Of a DNA stretch of 64,000 bases, positions 37,822 through 49,337 are shown piece by piece. The position numbers and the translations under genes are program-made. The DNA is from Anarhynchus alexandrinus (Eukaryota > Chordata > Aves > Charadriiformes > Charadriidae), in NCBI GenBank assembly GCA_008711295.1, contig VUYV01000068.1, positions 1,548,582 through 1,612,581 on the forward strand. The letters are read 5' to 3'. Below the pieces are notes generated by a model. That model made no database searches and was not told the DNA's origin. It worked only from the letters and a program-made list of their open reading frames with translations. Position 1 is the first letter of the stretch, and the number at the start of each line of letters is the position of its first letter.

Positions 37822-37852
37822 CTGTGTGTGTGTGTGTGTGTGGTGTGTGTGT
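37822..37852 (+). repeat. (TG)n microsatellite
   Basis: About fifteen TG units with one interruption (TGGTG), followed by a short C run. Alternating purine-pyrimidine sequence can form Z-DNA. Confidence 0.95.
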
Positions 37853-38344
37853 ACCCCCCCATTACAACACAGACTTTCACTGCACCCTCACGTAATTGTT
37901 TTGTCAGGACCTTTACCTCTTCCTTTGGAAGGATGGACACTGTGCAGCTGTGCAGTGAACAGCGTACCTGGTCTGGTTTTCTTTCTAGCCTTATCAGAAA
38001 ATGCATAGTCCGGTGTCTCATGCAGAGCCTGATGAAATGCCCATATCAGTCATCAGGAACTTCCTATGCAACCTTGAACATGCCTCGAGTTGTGTCCTCT
38101 ATTTTTATCTTGGGGGTTTCCGTCCTTCTCCTTCCAGGACCTGAGAAACCTTAAAGAGCGGCATACGTGGGTCTGTTTTTCACATTTTCCAGCCACAGGG
38201 CTGAAGCAGAAAGAGGAAGCAACTTGATCAGATTTGCCACAATTCATCCAGAAAGTTTAATAGCTGAGAAAGTTTTCAGCAATTAATACGATTTTTTTTT
38301 TCGAACGGAAATGGCTGGACAGTGCTTTCTGCAATGTAGAAAAC

Positions 38345-38425
38345 TGTACATGTAGGTAGGTACACATATATGTGCAGCTCTGTGTATGTACGTGTCTCTC
38401 TGTAATTACACACGTGCTACAAATT
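38345..38425. repeat. Degenerate purine-pyrimidine alternating tract
   Basis: A diverged series of gtacatgt, acacatatatgtgca, gtgtatgtacgtg and acacacgtg steps. It is probably an eroded dinucleotide repeat with Z-DNA potential. Confidence 0.4.
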
Positions 38426-41299
38426 CCACCTAAAAGCTGGTAAATGGTAATAGTTGAGCTTTTAGAGCAGAGGATAGTTAATAAACAATATAAACCAGCA
38501 GCAAAAGTAGGAGATTATCTGTGTCCATAATCCTCCCACATTTAGAGAAATACGTGCGTGCACTGAGTGGATCTACTTTTCCCCAGCAATAAAGCTTCTC
38601 TGTATTGACAGATTAGTGAATTAGGCTTTAGCTGAGAGTTATTAAAACATCTCACATATTTACTAACCCCTGGGCTTCTGGTGGACTGACATAAATGCTG
38701 AACAGGAATCTGCAGTATGAATCTTTCACTTTTGCTTCATGCCTTTCCAAAATCCAGATCTTTAAAGTAACCCAGGTCTCTGGATAAAAGTCATCTCTCC
38801 GATGGGCTGATTTTTAACCCTCAGCAAAGATTTGTGATATTCTTGGGATCATAAGAAGCTGAAATCAGATATGCTTAGCCAGTAGCTCCTTCCTTTCCAC
38901 ACCAGGGATCCAGGGTCGCTTCCTGACTTTGAAGACTCCTCTGTGAAACAGCACTAGCAACCTGATGGAGAAGCCAGATGGCTGGCTGGGTTTTTCCAGC
39001 ATTTCCCAGTTAAGGTAAGGACAAACCACGTCCTTGAATCTTCTTGCAGCTTGAGGTCTGTGATTCCTCCCTGAAGGGATGGAGCCAAGAGGGGAAAGAG
39101 GCAGGACGGCTCCCACAGACCATCTGCAGTCAAGTCCTCGGGGCAGCAGCTCCGGCAGAGCTGCCTGCCCATCCTCCCCCAGCACTGGCCATGCCTGGCG
39201 TGGAGTTGGAGGTCAGCAGCTTACCCAGCAGCCGGGGTTATAACCCCTAGGCACGGGGAAGGGCGCTTCCATTCGGGCTTTCACCGCTTCATGGCTTTCC
39301 AGAGATATGAAACCAACTGACACTGCAGACGTTGCCCGTGTCCCAGACATACCCTGAAGGCTCCGCTTTTCTCTCTGTGAAATGCTAGTGCAAAAGACGA
39401 ACATTTCCCCACAGCAAAAATGCTGTAATGGATAAATAGCAAGGAAACAGTTAACAGTGAAGGAAACAAAAGATAGTGTTTCTGAAACAGGAGGCTAAAT
39501 GGCAGGTAAGGAGGATGCTTAATTTCTACTTTCTAGATTACAAACAGCAGAATAAGAAGCCCACAGCTCACATAATGGAAAATAGTGTGGGTTTGGCAGT
39601 AGATAGTTATAATTTAAGAAAGCTCAGCTCTCTATTCAGACCCAAAGATTTCCTACAAGAATAAGGCCTGGAACGATGCCCCTGACAGATGTATGGCAAG
39701 TCATTCAGACAAAAGTCCCTTGTGTGACATTAAAGGGAACATGTTTAATACCACGTGCCACACACTGCTGTGGGTTGGGTGCATTTTCTTCATTATGTTT
39801 TTCATGAGGGTGCTTCACAAACATGCAGGTACTGGTGGAAAATGATCATGATGACTCATGCTGAAGTAAAAAACCCATAAGCCCAGTGGGCAATAGGGAC
39901 CCCTGTGTGGCTGGTGTTGCTGTTTGTCAGTGGAGCTGCAGAGCAGTGGTGCGGGAACAGTCAGTAGTGGTACCCCGGCACACATTACAGCAGTGTGATC
40001 CTTTGTCGTGGAGACCCAACTGGACTCTCCAAAGATCTTACTTTAAAATCATGTAAGATTGCTTCTGTGTCCCTGTCACCCATCTTGCTTTCTTGCCCCT
40101 CTCCCTGCCCTGAAAGCAGTAGGGAAAGTAGTAGCGTAGCCAAATGCACCTTGGAGGGCTGCTGCAAATTGTCACTGAGGTGACATTAACCCACTTAGAG
40201 GTACCGCCAAGAAAAGAGCATGAGAAGTGCCAACTGTTGTTATTTTGGTATCTTTGAAGGTACCAAAAGGTGCCTAATTTGTGCTAACCTGAACCATCCT
40301 GCCCTAATACTGAGGCCATAGTATGAAACTCTGTAAATCCATGTCCTCATTCACTCCTCTTTTTCTCCCTGGGTTTGACCTTTGGGATGAAATCCTTAGT
40401 TGGAATTTTCCCACTGACCAAAGAAAGAAGAGCCAGGACTTCCTCCAGTGTCTTCTATAATGACCTGTCGTACAACATGATGCAGAGGGACTGTACAGCC
40501 CAAATGACCAAGAGACCAGCTGGCTGCATTACCATAGTGTGCCGAGTAGTGATGCAGCATTTAGGAAAATCTGTACCATGCTGGAAAGAGAGGAGCTGCT
40601 TCATCCGTGCCTCCTTTCTCCTCCTCGATGCAGGAATCTGCAGTTTTTATGGCCTCCCCCTTCTATTCAGTAATTTGGGCTTTGCTGTATAACTATATAT
40701 AACTATACCCTGTTCAGAGCTTCTCACTCACTTCAAAAGAAATTTTCTTTGGAAAGAAAGAGCTAAAGAGGGCTTGGTCAGAGAGCCCATAGATTGCAAA
40801 TACACATGTCCCTAACTGCAACTTGCTCACGATAAGACGGGAAGTGATGACTTTGAAAATAAACTGCCTTCAATTTTTCTTAGCGTTTCTCAGACTAGAA
40901 GACCTTACACGCACTGTAAGAACTGCCAGCATCACCGCACTGAAGGTTGTGTCAGCAGCACTTCTGTTATAAAGCCTCCTTTTCCCCAGGAGCCTACCGC
41001 TCAGCTGTGAAATTTCCTCTGGGCTCAAGCTTCCTTTCAAAGTGCTAGCTAGGAAGTCATTTTATTTTCATTAGTTTTGACTATTTTTACAATATAAACA
41101 GGAAGGTGAGAATATATAAATTATACCGGAAGGCAAAAAAAAGGAAGGTACATGTTTTTATTTAATCCACTTTGGTTTTCTCATGTTCTCACACCTTGAA
41201 AGACGTACATTTAAAATAGTACGCCACAGCAGCTGATCACATGTAATGAGGTCTTGTCTTTAATCACTGGGTGAAAAAAAAGATAAAAATCGGAAAGGC

Positions 41300-41345
41300 T
41301 AGGCCAAATTCTGATCTTATGGATCTGACTTCAAATATTTGACTT
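41300..41345 (+). repeat. Fossil amniote repeat motif (weak)
   Basis: 'aggccaaattctgatctta' matches the 'ggccaaattctgatctcagttacac' end found in old interspersed repeats of reptiles and birds. Only the first 20 bases match well. Confidence 0.35.
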
Positions 41346-41404
41346 AGTGGGGCTCTCTTGGTAAATGCAATCAGAACCAAACCTATTGTCTTGCAGAAAA
41401 CAGT

Positions 41405-41580
41405 GTCTCTCCTTTACGTAGCATATTTAACCTGCAGCCCCTAATTGGTCTAATGATTAAGTAGCACATTATTTTTCAGACACCCAAGCTCTTACATGTA
41501 AATCTCAAAGAGACATTATTTGATTTAAAATCAGTATTAGCGATTTGATGGCTAATGACTTGCTATTAAGTTGCACTGGC
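41405..41580. promoter_or_regulatory. AT-rich block with TAAT motifs (possible CNE)
   Basis: Holds CTAATTGG at 41441-41448, TAATGATTAA at 41451-41460, a 13-bp inverted repeat TGATTTAAAATCA near 41521 and GCTAATGACTTG near 41551. Motif density suggests a candidate enhancer bound by homeodomain or LIM factors, but this is inference. Confidence 0.25.
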
Positions 41581-42369
41581 ACGGAGACAATACAACCTAC
41601 CGTGGTAACAAAACATTGTATATGAGTGTCTCATAGACTTTTAATTATGATTATCAGTCTTCTTTCTGTCTCATTCTCTCTCTCTGGAGTCCATGTGTTA
41701 ATCTGCATGTTGCTTTCTGAATAACTGGGCTAAGTCAGAGCCTGTCCTAAGGAAGCTGCTGTGATTTTCCATGATGCCAAGGATCCGTAGGGACCAACTC
41801 ACTTTTGAACAGGGGATGGATGGGTGCTCCTCTGAATGTTTTGCCCAGGCTGTGGGGCATCTCAGCCATGCTGCAGGAAGCAGGGCATAAAGACGGAAGT
41901 AAAGGTGGGCCCCGTTCCTCTCTAACCCTTTATTTCTGCGCTCTGACTCCAAGTCCCTGCAGCTGGTGTCCGTCTGTGAGAGTGGGCAGCCCCGCACCGC
42001 ATCCTGTGGAGCGTGTGGCAATGTCACGACTCCAGCTGACGAACAAGCCTTGCAAAACTACCCATCCTTTGCAGATGTTGCTCTACACCACCCCCCTGAA
42101 CCTCTTGAGGGGTCCTCACTCAACGATACTCTGGTTTACTAGCACAGCGTTGATTAAGCTTAGTCAGTCTTTTGGGTGCTCCTGAAGTATCTCAGCAATC
42201 CTCCAAAGCAAAATATCTTCTGGTGAATCCTGGTGGTTAAAAGACAAGACAGGTGAAACAGTACTTTTCCTGCATGTTTTGTGACGGTTCTTGTGTGTCT
42301 CTTTACCCGTCATACTTTTCTGCTGGCCGATTGCTTTCTTTCCCAGTTGCATTCACAAGTACCTTTTGC

Positions 42370-42690
42370 AGAGAGAATAACAGATGTTTAAAGATTCATT
42401 CGTAAAACATATGTGCATTAGAATAGCATTAATTTGCAGTGAATCACTAGATGTTGCAAATTAGGAAGTGACTAAATGCAATATAAGAGCAAGAATCATG
42501 CATTATAAAACATACTCTTTTCATTTATTTGGACAGTTGTAGTTCAGTTTTTAATTATTGATGGTAATACTCCTTAATGTGCTAGTAAATGTGCTGTTTT
42601 ATATTTAGTAAAAAATGAAGTCTTAGTAAAACATGAAGTCATTACAGCACTCAGCTGTTAATTATTGCTTAGGGATAGAGGGAAGACTAC
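42370..42690. promoter_or_regulatory. AT-rich block (possible CNE)
   Basis: Low-GC unique sequence with many TAAT, ATTA and CATTA cores and an octamer-like ATGCATTATAAAA. It lacks repeats and frames. It could be conserved regulatory DNA or simply AT-rich spacer. Confidence 0.2.
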
Positions 42691-42890
42691 AAATTTTGTG
42701 CAGGTTAATGAAGCATGAATCAGCTGGCTTCTACTGCAAGGAATAGCTGAGTATCTTATATGCTACTGCAGATAGTCGGATTCTGCAGTCTTTGTTTTTG
42801 CACTGGCTTGAACGTCAGCACCTGAAAACAGGCCTTAAGAGACATGTTTCAGAACTGCAAAAGGATGCTGGTAACAGGGAAAAATCTGTT

Positions 42891-42930
42891 TTGATCCAGC
42901 TCCCACTGAATTCAATAGGGACGCTCACTT
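42891..42930 (+). repeat. Fossil amniote repeat motif
   Basis: 'ttgatccagctcccactgaa' followed by 'ttcaatagggac' resembles the GATCCAAAGCCCATTGAAGTCAATGGG motif of an old reptile-bird interspersed repeat. It is a short fragment. Confidence 0.4.
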
Positions 42931-43381
42931 TGCAATGCTATCTAAAGCTGCCCCATAAGATTTTGAGTACGCAGCTAACTTGGCCATCTACTTGGACAAG
43001 CTTTTCATACATCATGCTCTGTGATAGCATTTGCTCTACCTTAAAACTTGCCACCTTTCATTTAGTTGGCAAGAGAGACTTTTGGTTAATACAACAAATG
43101 AATATTCACAAATGCCTGTAAAAATAAAAGCTGCTGACTCACGTTGCTGGTGCCTCTAGTCCCTTTTATTGCCTTTTAAAGGCATGAATGGGTTCTGACT
43201 TGCAGAATTACCTGTAGAAACCAAAACATCATAAATACCAACAGACAAAAAAGCCATGTCCGCATAGCACTCTTTGATCTATTTTTAAAAAACTCTAAAA
43301 AATCATGTTACATTTACTCAGCAATTGCAAATTTTTGTCAATAACTAGCACATGGGAGAAAATGCTAGTCCTTATTGTAAC

Positions 43382-43404
43382 TCTTTGGTTGGCCCAACCA
43401 AAGA
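43382..43404. repeat. 23-bp inverted repeat, 1-nt centre
   Basis: TCTTTGGTTGG, then C, then CCAACCAAAGA. The 11-bp arms are perfectly complementary around one central base. Either a dyad-symmetric protein-binding site or a chance palindrome. Confidence 0.85.
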
Positions 43405-43992
43405 AGAAATTGGATGGCAGCTTTGGTCACAGGTTGTACAGCAAATGACTGCTGATGCTCAGAGCTATTAGCTCTAAAACAGGCCATGAACTCATCCAAA
43501 TTCTTGTAAAGAAAGAACATGCTTGTAAAAGACATTTCCTCTTTGCGGAGGCTTCATGAATGGGAACAAAAAGTTGCATTCATTGTATAAATTAGTAACA
43601 GTAAATAATTCAAGGCGCTGTAGTCCTGACCACTCACGTTAGAGGGAATGAATTCTGACCCTGCAGGAAACTACCGAGGGACCTTAACCCGCAGCCTGGG
43701 TCTGGAGGCAAAAAGGGGGTGCGCTCTCTTTCCTCCCACTGGCACAAAGAGACAGGCATGGGCCAGGGTGGGTAGAAGGACCACCCTCTGAAAGGTTTTG
43801 TGGGAATGGCTGGCTGCTTACATTCTAGGATTCTCTGCTATTAACAGGCCACTGTCAGTTACGGAGGCTGTTCATTGAAGGTAGAAGTTTTCTTTGTGTA
43901 CTTACCTAGCAGGCACAGACGTTACCTGCCACAGGAAAGTCCTGCCACAGGAAGGTTTGCCCCTCATTATTTCATGGTGTCTCTAATGAAAG

Positions 43993-44115
43993 GAATCAAA
44001 GAATGGTTCGGGCTGGAAGGGACCTTAAAGATCATCTAGTTCCAATGCCCCTGCTGTGGGCAGGGACATCTTCCACTAGACCAGGTCGCTCTGAGCCCCA
44101 TCCAACCTGGCCTTG
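43993..44115 (-). mobile_element. CR1 LINE 3'-end fragment, minus strand
   Basis: The plus strand reads 'gaatggttcgggctggaagggaccttaaagatcatctagttccaa' in pieces, then 'gggcagggacatcttccactagaccaggt' and 'ccatccaacctggccttg'. This is the reverse complement of the CR1 3' UTR and the end of ORF2 in a bird-type CR1. Only about 123 bases survive, with the terminal octamers reduced to 'gaatcaaagaatgg'. It points the same way as the fragment at 48.2 kb. Confidence 0.85.
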
Positions 44116-45697
44116 CTTACTTGGAAAACAAACAGCACCTTTGGGTGCTTTACAACCAAGCGTGAGCTGGTCTCTTCACTCAAGCTCCTGGTAGTGAGGT
44201 TTATGCAGAAAGACAAACTGCTTTTCATTATTGGCAATGTTAGCTGGCAATATCACCACCTAGTCCTTGGTCTGAATAGAAATCAAAGAATTTTTTTTGG
44301 CAAACATTCTGCAATTTTTTCCATGTAGATTTTAAGCAATTTGGGAGGGGCAGTACCTCATAAGAGAGGTCGTCGTGTGTGAAATCAAGCAGCAACTGTT
44401 AAATATGTTAATTATTCATATCAGCTGGTGTTTTCCTAATATTTTCCTGCTCTGTGGCTGCGCTGTGAATGACATTTCCTATACATAGAGGGATGTTATG
44501 AAGCAGCTTGAACTGCGATGGCTGAAGCCCCTCAGGCCAGCCTGAACACGTAGCTGGGTCATGCCCCTCTTGCATGGCGGGACACCCATGCGCTGGCAGC
44601 GCCCTTGCCACACCACCTGAACATCCCTTGACTGCTGAGGAGCAATTCAGCCCCCGAGGGCTGTGTCTGCCCCAGCAGTGGCTCTCACTGTGATTCCTGT
44701 AAAGGGTTTTGTCAGGGTTTGTGTGCTGCAAAGACTCAGCTCCCATCAGGATGGGAAGAGCCTGGCTTCCCTCTCCTCCCTGCTTTTCTGCTGATGGGTA
44801 TGCAGATGACTAGCCCTCATGATCCTCGGACCGAGCTTAGATAGTGCCGATAGTGCAAGTCAAAATGAGACTTTGCTGAGATTCTGTATTTAATCTGGCA
44901 TCTCCAGGGACACCGCCTCTTGCATACTGTGTGTGTGCCTTCTCCTGGGGATCAGGGGGTCATGTTAGACAAAAACATGTTAATATGGTACCTGTTTCTG
45001 CCCTCTCCAGAGCCACCATCTGGCAGCCATTGGTCATGGAGATACAACACATCTGGGACACGCTTTTGAGTAATCATCTGGGGTCACATTGCAAAGCTTT
45101 CCTCAGGCTTGACAAAATCCATCATCAGATAAAAGTCTGGAATTGTTTTCCAAGTGAAAGGCAAAGTAAAACCTGAGTAAGAGCTACTGCATTGGACATG
45201 ACCATGACTATTAACCAAACTACACCTTTTTGAATTGCTTGTGCCACAATAAAGAGGTGCTTAACTCATAAGCGAGACAGACTAGGAGAAAAAAGGCATG
45301 ACTCTGGTCTTCTGTTATTTACGTACCCTAAGTCAGTCACTTCAGCAGTGCCCAATTAGGCCTCGTAGGATCCTAAAGATGGGATTCGTAGAAGAACCAC
45401 TGCATGGAAGCTGGCATCGCTAGCAGAGAATTTGCTGTGGGAGTTGTCGCGGGGCCTGCCTTCACAAACGAGAAGAGGTAGGGAAACATTTGGCTGGAAT
45501 GTGTTCAGGAAGAGACACAATGACAAAACAAGGTTTCTTCCCCCATCATTACCTCTGCATCAGCCGAGTAGGCAGGGTGTTGTCTGTGCTGCCTGCAGTT
45601 GGCGTGCAGTATCTAATTCATCAGCCTCACTGCAGATGGTGTCATCCCCCGGGACCGCAGTGGGCTCGTGATCAGTGCCAGCATCCTCACGAGGAGA

Positions 45698-45721
45698 GGG
45701 GAGGGGGGCGGGGAGGCTGGG
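45698..45721 (+). other. Canonical G-quadruplex motif
   Basis: Four G-runs (4, 6, 4 and 3 G) are separated by loops A, C and AGGCT. This satisfies the usual G3+N1-7 rule and has very short first loops, which favour a stable parallel quadruplex. Confidence 0.8.
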
Positions 45722-46052
45722 AGAAAGCATGCGAATGCTTCTGACTTGGGATGCCACATCCTGCTGCCATCTCTTTCTGCCTTCCCTCCACACAGCTGAA
45801 AAGGGCAAAGCCACCGCTGCCATTCCCAAAGACTGCGGAGGCAGCTGGACTTCAAAGTGAACTTTTAGACAGATGCTGCTGTGCCTTCCTCAGCGCAGGA
45901 AGATGCTCCGGGGACCAAGCATCAAGCCTGGATGTTGTAGCCGCTTCTCATTTGCTGACTTCTTTGTCCTCCCTGGCAGCCCAGGCAGCGGCTGCAGTGG
46001 TGCTTGGCTACAGCAGAGCAAAGACCCCCGCACCAGTGAGCACTGGGCTGTA

Positions 46053-46108
46053 GGAGCTGGGGCAGTGGTGGTGGAGCTGGGGCAGCAGTGGCGGAGCTGC
46101 CTGCTGAT
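46053..46108 (+). repeat. 20-bp imperfect tandem repeat
   Basis: GGAGCTGGGGCAGTGGTGGT (46053-46072) is followed by a close copy ending CAGCAGTGGC (46073-46092) and a partial third unit starting GGAGCTG. A small minisatellite-like array. Confidence 0.75.
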
Positions 46109-47950
46109 GCTCTGAGTGCTGCTTGGTGAGGCAGGCATTTCCCCTTCATGTTCACTTTACATAGGGGAAAGTCTTACCTTTTATATGCCCTTTACAAGCA
46201 GGACTGGGAGTCAATGGAGGTGTTAGAAAGAAATATGGAAATAAACAGCAAAAGCGGACAGTGGACACTGTCAGGCAGATTTCCGTGGGGGTAACGCAAC
46301 CGGCAGATTTCTGGGTGTTGCAGAAGTCTGGGGCACTGTGGGGGATCGGCTCCCAGCAGGGCTGTGCCAGCCCATCATGGGGCTGCTTTTCCTCAGATAC
46401 ACACTGTTCATACTGTTCGTAAGATCAATATATGCATGAGCAACGAAATAGCCCCAAGATTGCTTTCCTTATAAGCTCCCGTGGGGAAAAAGCACTGTGA
46501 AAAGAAAAGAAGAAAGTTTCAACTGAGTTATATTTGTGGTAGAAAAAAAAAAAGAGTCTTATCCTTGTAAAGAAATATTTCCTCCGCCCCTTCCTCGCCT
46601 TCAAAAGGAATTAAATAGCTATTAAAAAGTACCTTCCTTTTAAAAAGGACATTGAGCATTTTGATTAAAAGGAGCTTTTATATGATTACCTCTTTTGTCC
46701 CCCTGGCAGCATCTGTCTTGTTGACTGCTCAGCATCTGGTGTGTGCTGCCTCATGTCAAGAAGGCCCTGATTTTTCATTCAGAGAGGGGGTGGGTGAGGG
46801 AACAGACGTATGTGTACATGGAGAAGCTTTTGCCAAGAGAATAAGGCCACTTCTCTGACTGCCACTGCTGCTGGTTGTTTGGCCACAGTACCGCTGGAAA
46901 ACAACACCCCTTTCTTCCCGCTGCAGCACGCTGCGCGTACCAGATGGCCAGCTCCTCGGGGTCAGCTCTCCATCAGCGCGCTTCTGTGCGCAGCGTGGCC
47001 AGGCAGGGCATCTTAGGTCGGTATTCCTAAAATGTCCTCCGTTTGTGGATGAGATGCCTTTTTCTTCTTACTTCCAGGCTTTCTTGTTTTGCCACGGATC
47101 ACGAGGAGGCATGGTGGGACATCCAAAGCACTCAGCCTTGGCCCAGCAGTCGGCATTTTCCCTCCCAGGGCAGCAGAAGCAGGCTGAAGCAAGCTGAAGC
47201 AGGTTGTCACGGGGTGCTTGGGAAAATCCCGGCACACCATTTGGTGTGCTCACATCCACTGCACACATAGCAGGAGATCTTTGGGTTTTGCAGGATCAGC
47301 CGTATTTTGTGCATATTCATTTCTCTAAAACTATCTTTGGTAACACGGTCGATGACTCACGCAAACATTAGTCATACTTTGCACTGCGTATAATTCCTTG
47401 CCTTGCAGAATTTCAGAGTGTTTCAAAGATGATTTAAAATATCCACTATCTGTGAAAGACTGAGTGGAATAGGTCCATTTCAAGAACAGCTACTTAATGA
47501 GGGCTGAGAGAGCAACCTATGTAAGACAGAAGTCAACTGTCAAGGCATGAGCCCTGAATCTCCAACTGCTGGGGGATATGCAGACTCCTTCTGCATCAAC
47601 TCTTTTCCTAATTTCATTTTAAGAGATGAAATGTACCAGCAACCCTCGTTAGAAGTCAGCAAAATAGTAAGAGAAACCTTTTTGACTCCTACTCCATCAT
47701 CCCCGTGCTTATGAAATTTTGCTTCCAAACTGAGAATTGCACTTCTACATGCTTTCCCTCTGCCAAGTCCCCGAGTGAAGAAAGCTGCTTGTCGTGGGGA
47801 CTGTTGTACCTTCTTGAATCATCCTTCAATATTTAAGGTGCACTTTTTCATTAATTCTCATTATTAAAGCCTTACTTCTACTGGCTTCCTCAAGATTTGG
47901 ACAGAACCCTAAGTCACATGCTGAAATACAATAGAAGATTTTCTTGTTTG

Positions 47951-47967
47951 GGGGAGGGGGGGAAAGG
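47951..47967 (+). repeat. G-rich tract
   Basis: Runs of five and seven G separated by a single A, followed by AAAGG. Low-complexity sequence. Confidence 0.6.
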
Positions 47968-48157
47968 CTTTGACTTGCAGTTGATTATAAGCGTATTGTA
48001 GCCTGAAGGAATGGATACCTAATGAAGTAACAAGTCAAAGTAGGACTATTTTGTCTTGCCCACTGCCGTGTGACTCTTCCTTGTGACTGGGGACCCATGT
48101 AACCTTGGTTGCATCTGTTGCAGCGCAGGGAAACACAACAGGCTAAGGAACCTTCTT

Positions 48158-48187
48158 GAATCATAGAATCATAGAATCATAGAATGG
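48158..48187 (-). repeat. CR1 terminal octamer repeats
   Basis: Three tandem copies of AATCATAG on the plus strand, followed by AATGG. CR1 elements end in short tandem octamers instead of a poly-A tail, and this defines the 3' border of the element. Confidence 0.9.
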
Positions 48188-48256
48188 TTTAGGTTGGAAA
48201 GGACCTTGAAGATCATCGAGTTCCAACCCCCCTGCTATAGGCAGGGACACCTCCCA

Positions 48257-48406
48257 CTAGACCGGGTTGCCCAAGGCCACGTCTAGCCTGGCCTTGAACA
48301 CCTCCAGGGACGGGGCCTCAACAACCTCTCTGGGCAACCTGTTCCAGGGCCTTACCACCCTCAAAGTGAAAAACTTCTTCCTAATGTTCAGTCTAAACCT
48401 GCCCTC
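48257..48406 (-). pseudogene. CR1 ORF2 C-terminal fragment
   Basis: About 49 codons are open on the minus strand from the gap to the stop. They match the conserved C-terminal region of CR1 ORF2, downstream of the reverse transcriptase catalytic core. In intact CR1 the protein drives retrotransposition. Here only the tail remains visible, and nothing suggests an upstream half long enough to be functional, because the gap is only 80 bases and the flank beyond it is not CR1. Confidence 0.85.
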
Positions 48407-48486
48407 NNNNNNNNNNNNNNNNNNNNNNNNNNNNNNNNNNNNNNNNNNNNNNNNNNNNNNNNNNNNNNNNNNNNNNNNNNNNNNNN
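48407..48486. other. Assembly gap, 80 N
   Basis: Eighty unresolved bases lie directly inside or at the 5' border of the CR1 copy. The gap probably arose from repeat-induced assembly ambiguity. Its real size cannot be known. Confidence 0.99.
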
Positions 48487-49281
48487 TTGAACTCTCTTCT
48501 ATTTTCACACAAGAGCCCAATTAACAAGCAACAGACAGAGACCGTCTCTGAGCTTTGCACGTGGCCCCTGTGTGTGAAAGAAAATAGAAGGAAAGTCCTG
48601 GAGTGTCCAGCTTATGAAGGAACGGGCGACAAAGCTAATGTTTTCGATGCCATTTGTTGACCATGCCGTGATTGATACAGTTCAAGACCGTTGTTTTTTT
48701 TAACTGTAAGTTTGTAAGAAATCTTTGGGTTAATTCTGTAAAAACTACTGAAAGTAAAAGGAAGAAAGTCTTGGATCAGATTTGAAAACCAGGCTAAAAT
48801 GAAGGAGAGTTGTTCTTTTTTAGCATATACTGGGTACTTTTTATTTGAGTTTGACTTTTTCTTTTCTTGTATAGCACACGCAGATCATGCTTTTTCACGT
48901 TTGTTTTCCAGATGACTAGAAGCATAAACTTCTGGTTTATATTAAAAAAGGAAGGTGGTATTCTCATTTGTTTTCAATGCCCAAGGCTTCAAGAAATAGA
49001 ACATATTGTGAGAAACCAGCAATAAAATACAAACAATTGGAAATATTGCAACAGTGATTTAGATGTCTCCTCTCATTTTACCTGCTGTATTAGAGAGCAG
49101 TTGATCCACCCATCAGAACAAATATCACAGCTGGAAGACAAATAATAAACTGATTTTTTTTTACTGAGTTGAGGAACAGTCTCTCTCTTCAAATAATGTG
49201 CAATCATTAGCCTTCCCCATTACAGTGCAACGCAGGGATGGATTAATTTACCCTAATTTTACTCACTTAGAAATGAAGCAT

Positions 49282-49337
49282 CTGACCTAAATTAGTTGCC
49301 TAATTCCTTCTGCAGTCAATGGAGGCACTGCCAGACA
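49282..49337 (+). repeat. Fossil amniote repeat motif
   Basis: 'gacctaaattagttgcctaa' then 'ttctgcagtcaatggaggcactgcc' resembles an old reptile-bird repeat with the blocks cctaaattagttgcctaa and gaagtcaatggga. Family name unknown to me. Confidence 0.4.

Larger units (their letters stand above)
36883..43992. other. Gene-free unique sequence, 36.9-44.0 kb
   Basis: No coding exon was recognised. The region is AT-richer than the part to its left, and holds a TG repeat, G-rich runs near 37.29 kb, two AT-rich blocks with TAAT cores, a short fossil-repeat motif near 42.9 kb and an inverted repeat at 43382-43404. Confidence 0.55.
44116..48157. other. Gene-free unique sequence, 44.1-48.2 kb
   Basis: No coding exon or RNA gene was recognised. 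It contains a G-quadruplex motif at 45698-45721, a 20-bp tandem at 46053-46108, an A11-like tract near 46540 and a G-rich tract near 47951. Confidence 0.55.
48158..48406 (-). mobile_element. CR1 LINE 3' end, minus strand, cut by gap
   Basis: This is the best-preserved mobile element of the window. Read on the minus strand it gives the C-terminal part of CR1 ORF2, containing [17 protein letters not shown], with the stop near 48257. A 3' UTR of about 100 bases follows and ends at 48158 in three copies of the octamer that is characteristic of CR1 (CTATGATT on the element strand). No frame break is visible in the part that can be read, so the copy is younger than the plus-strand CR1 at 12.5 kb. 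Its upstream side runs into 80 Ns, and the sequence beyond the gap is not recognisably CR1, so the 5' truncation point lies within the gap. Confidence 0.95.

Noticed and set aside
46053..46108. Considered as a CRISPR-like repeat
   Set aside because: Units are directly adjacent without spacers.
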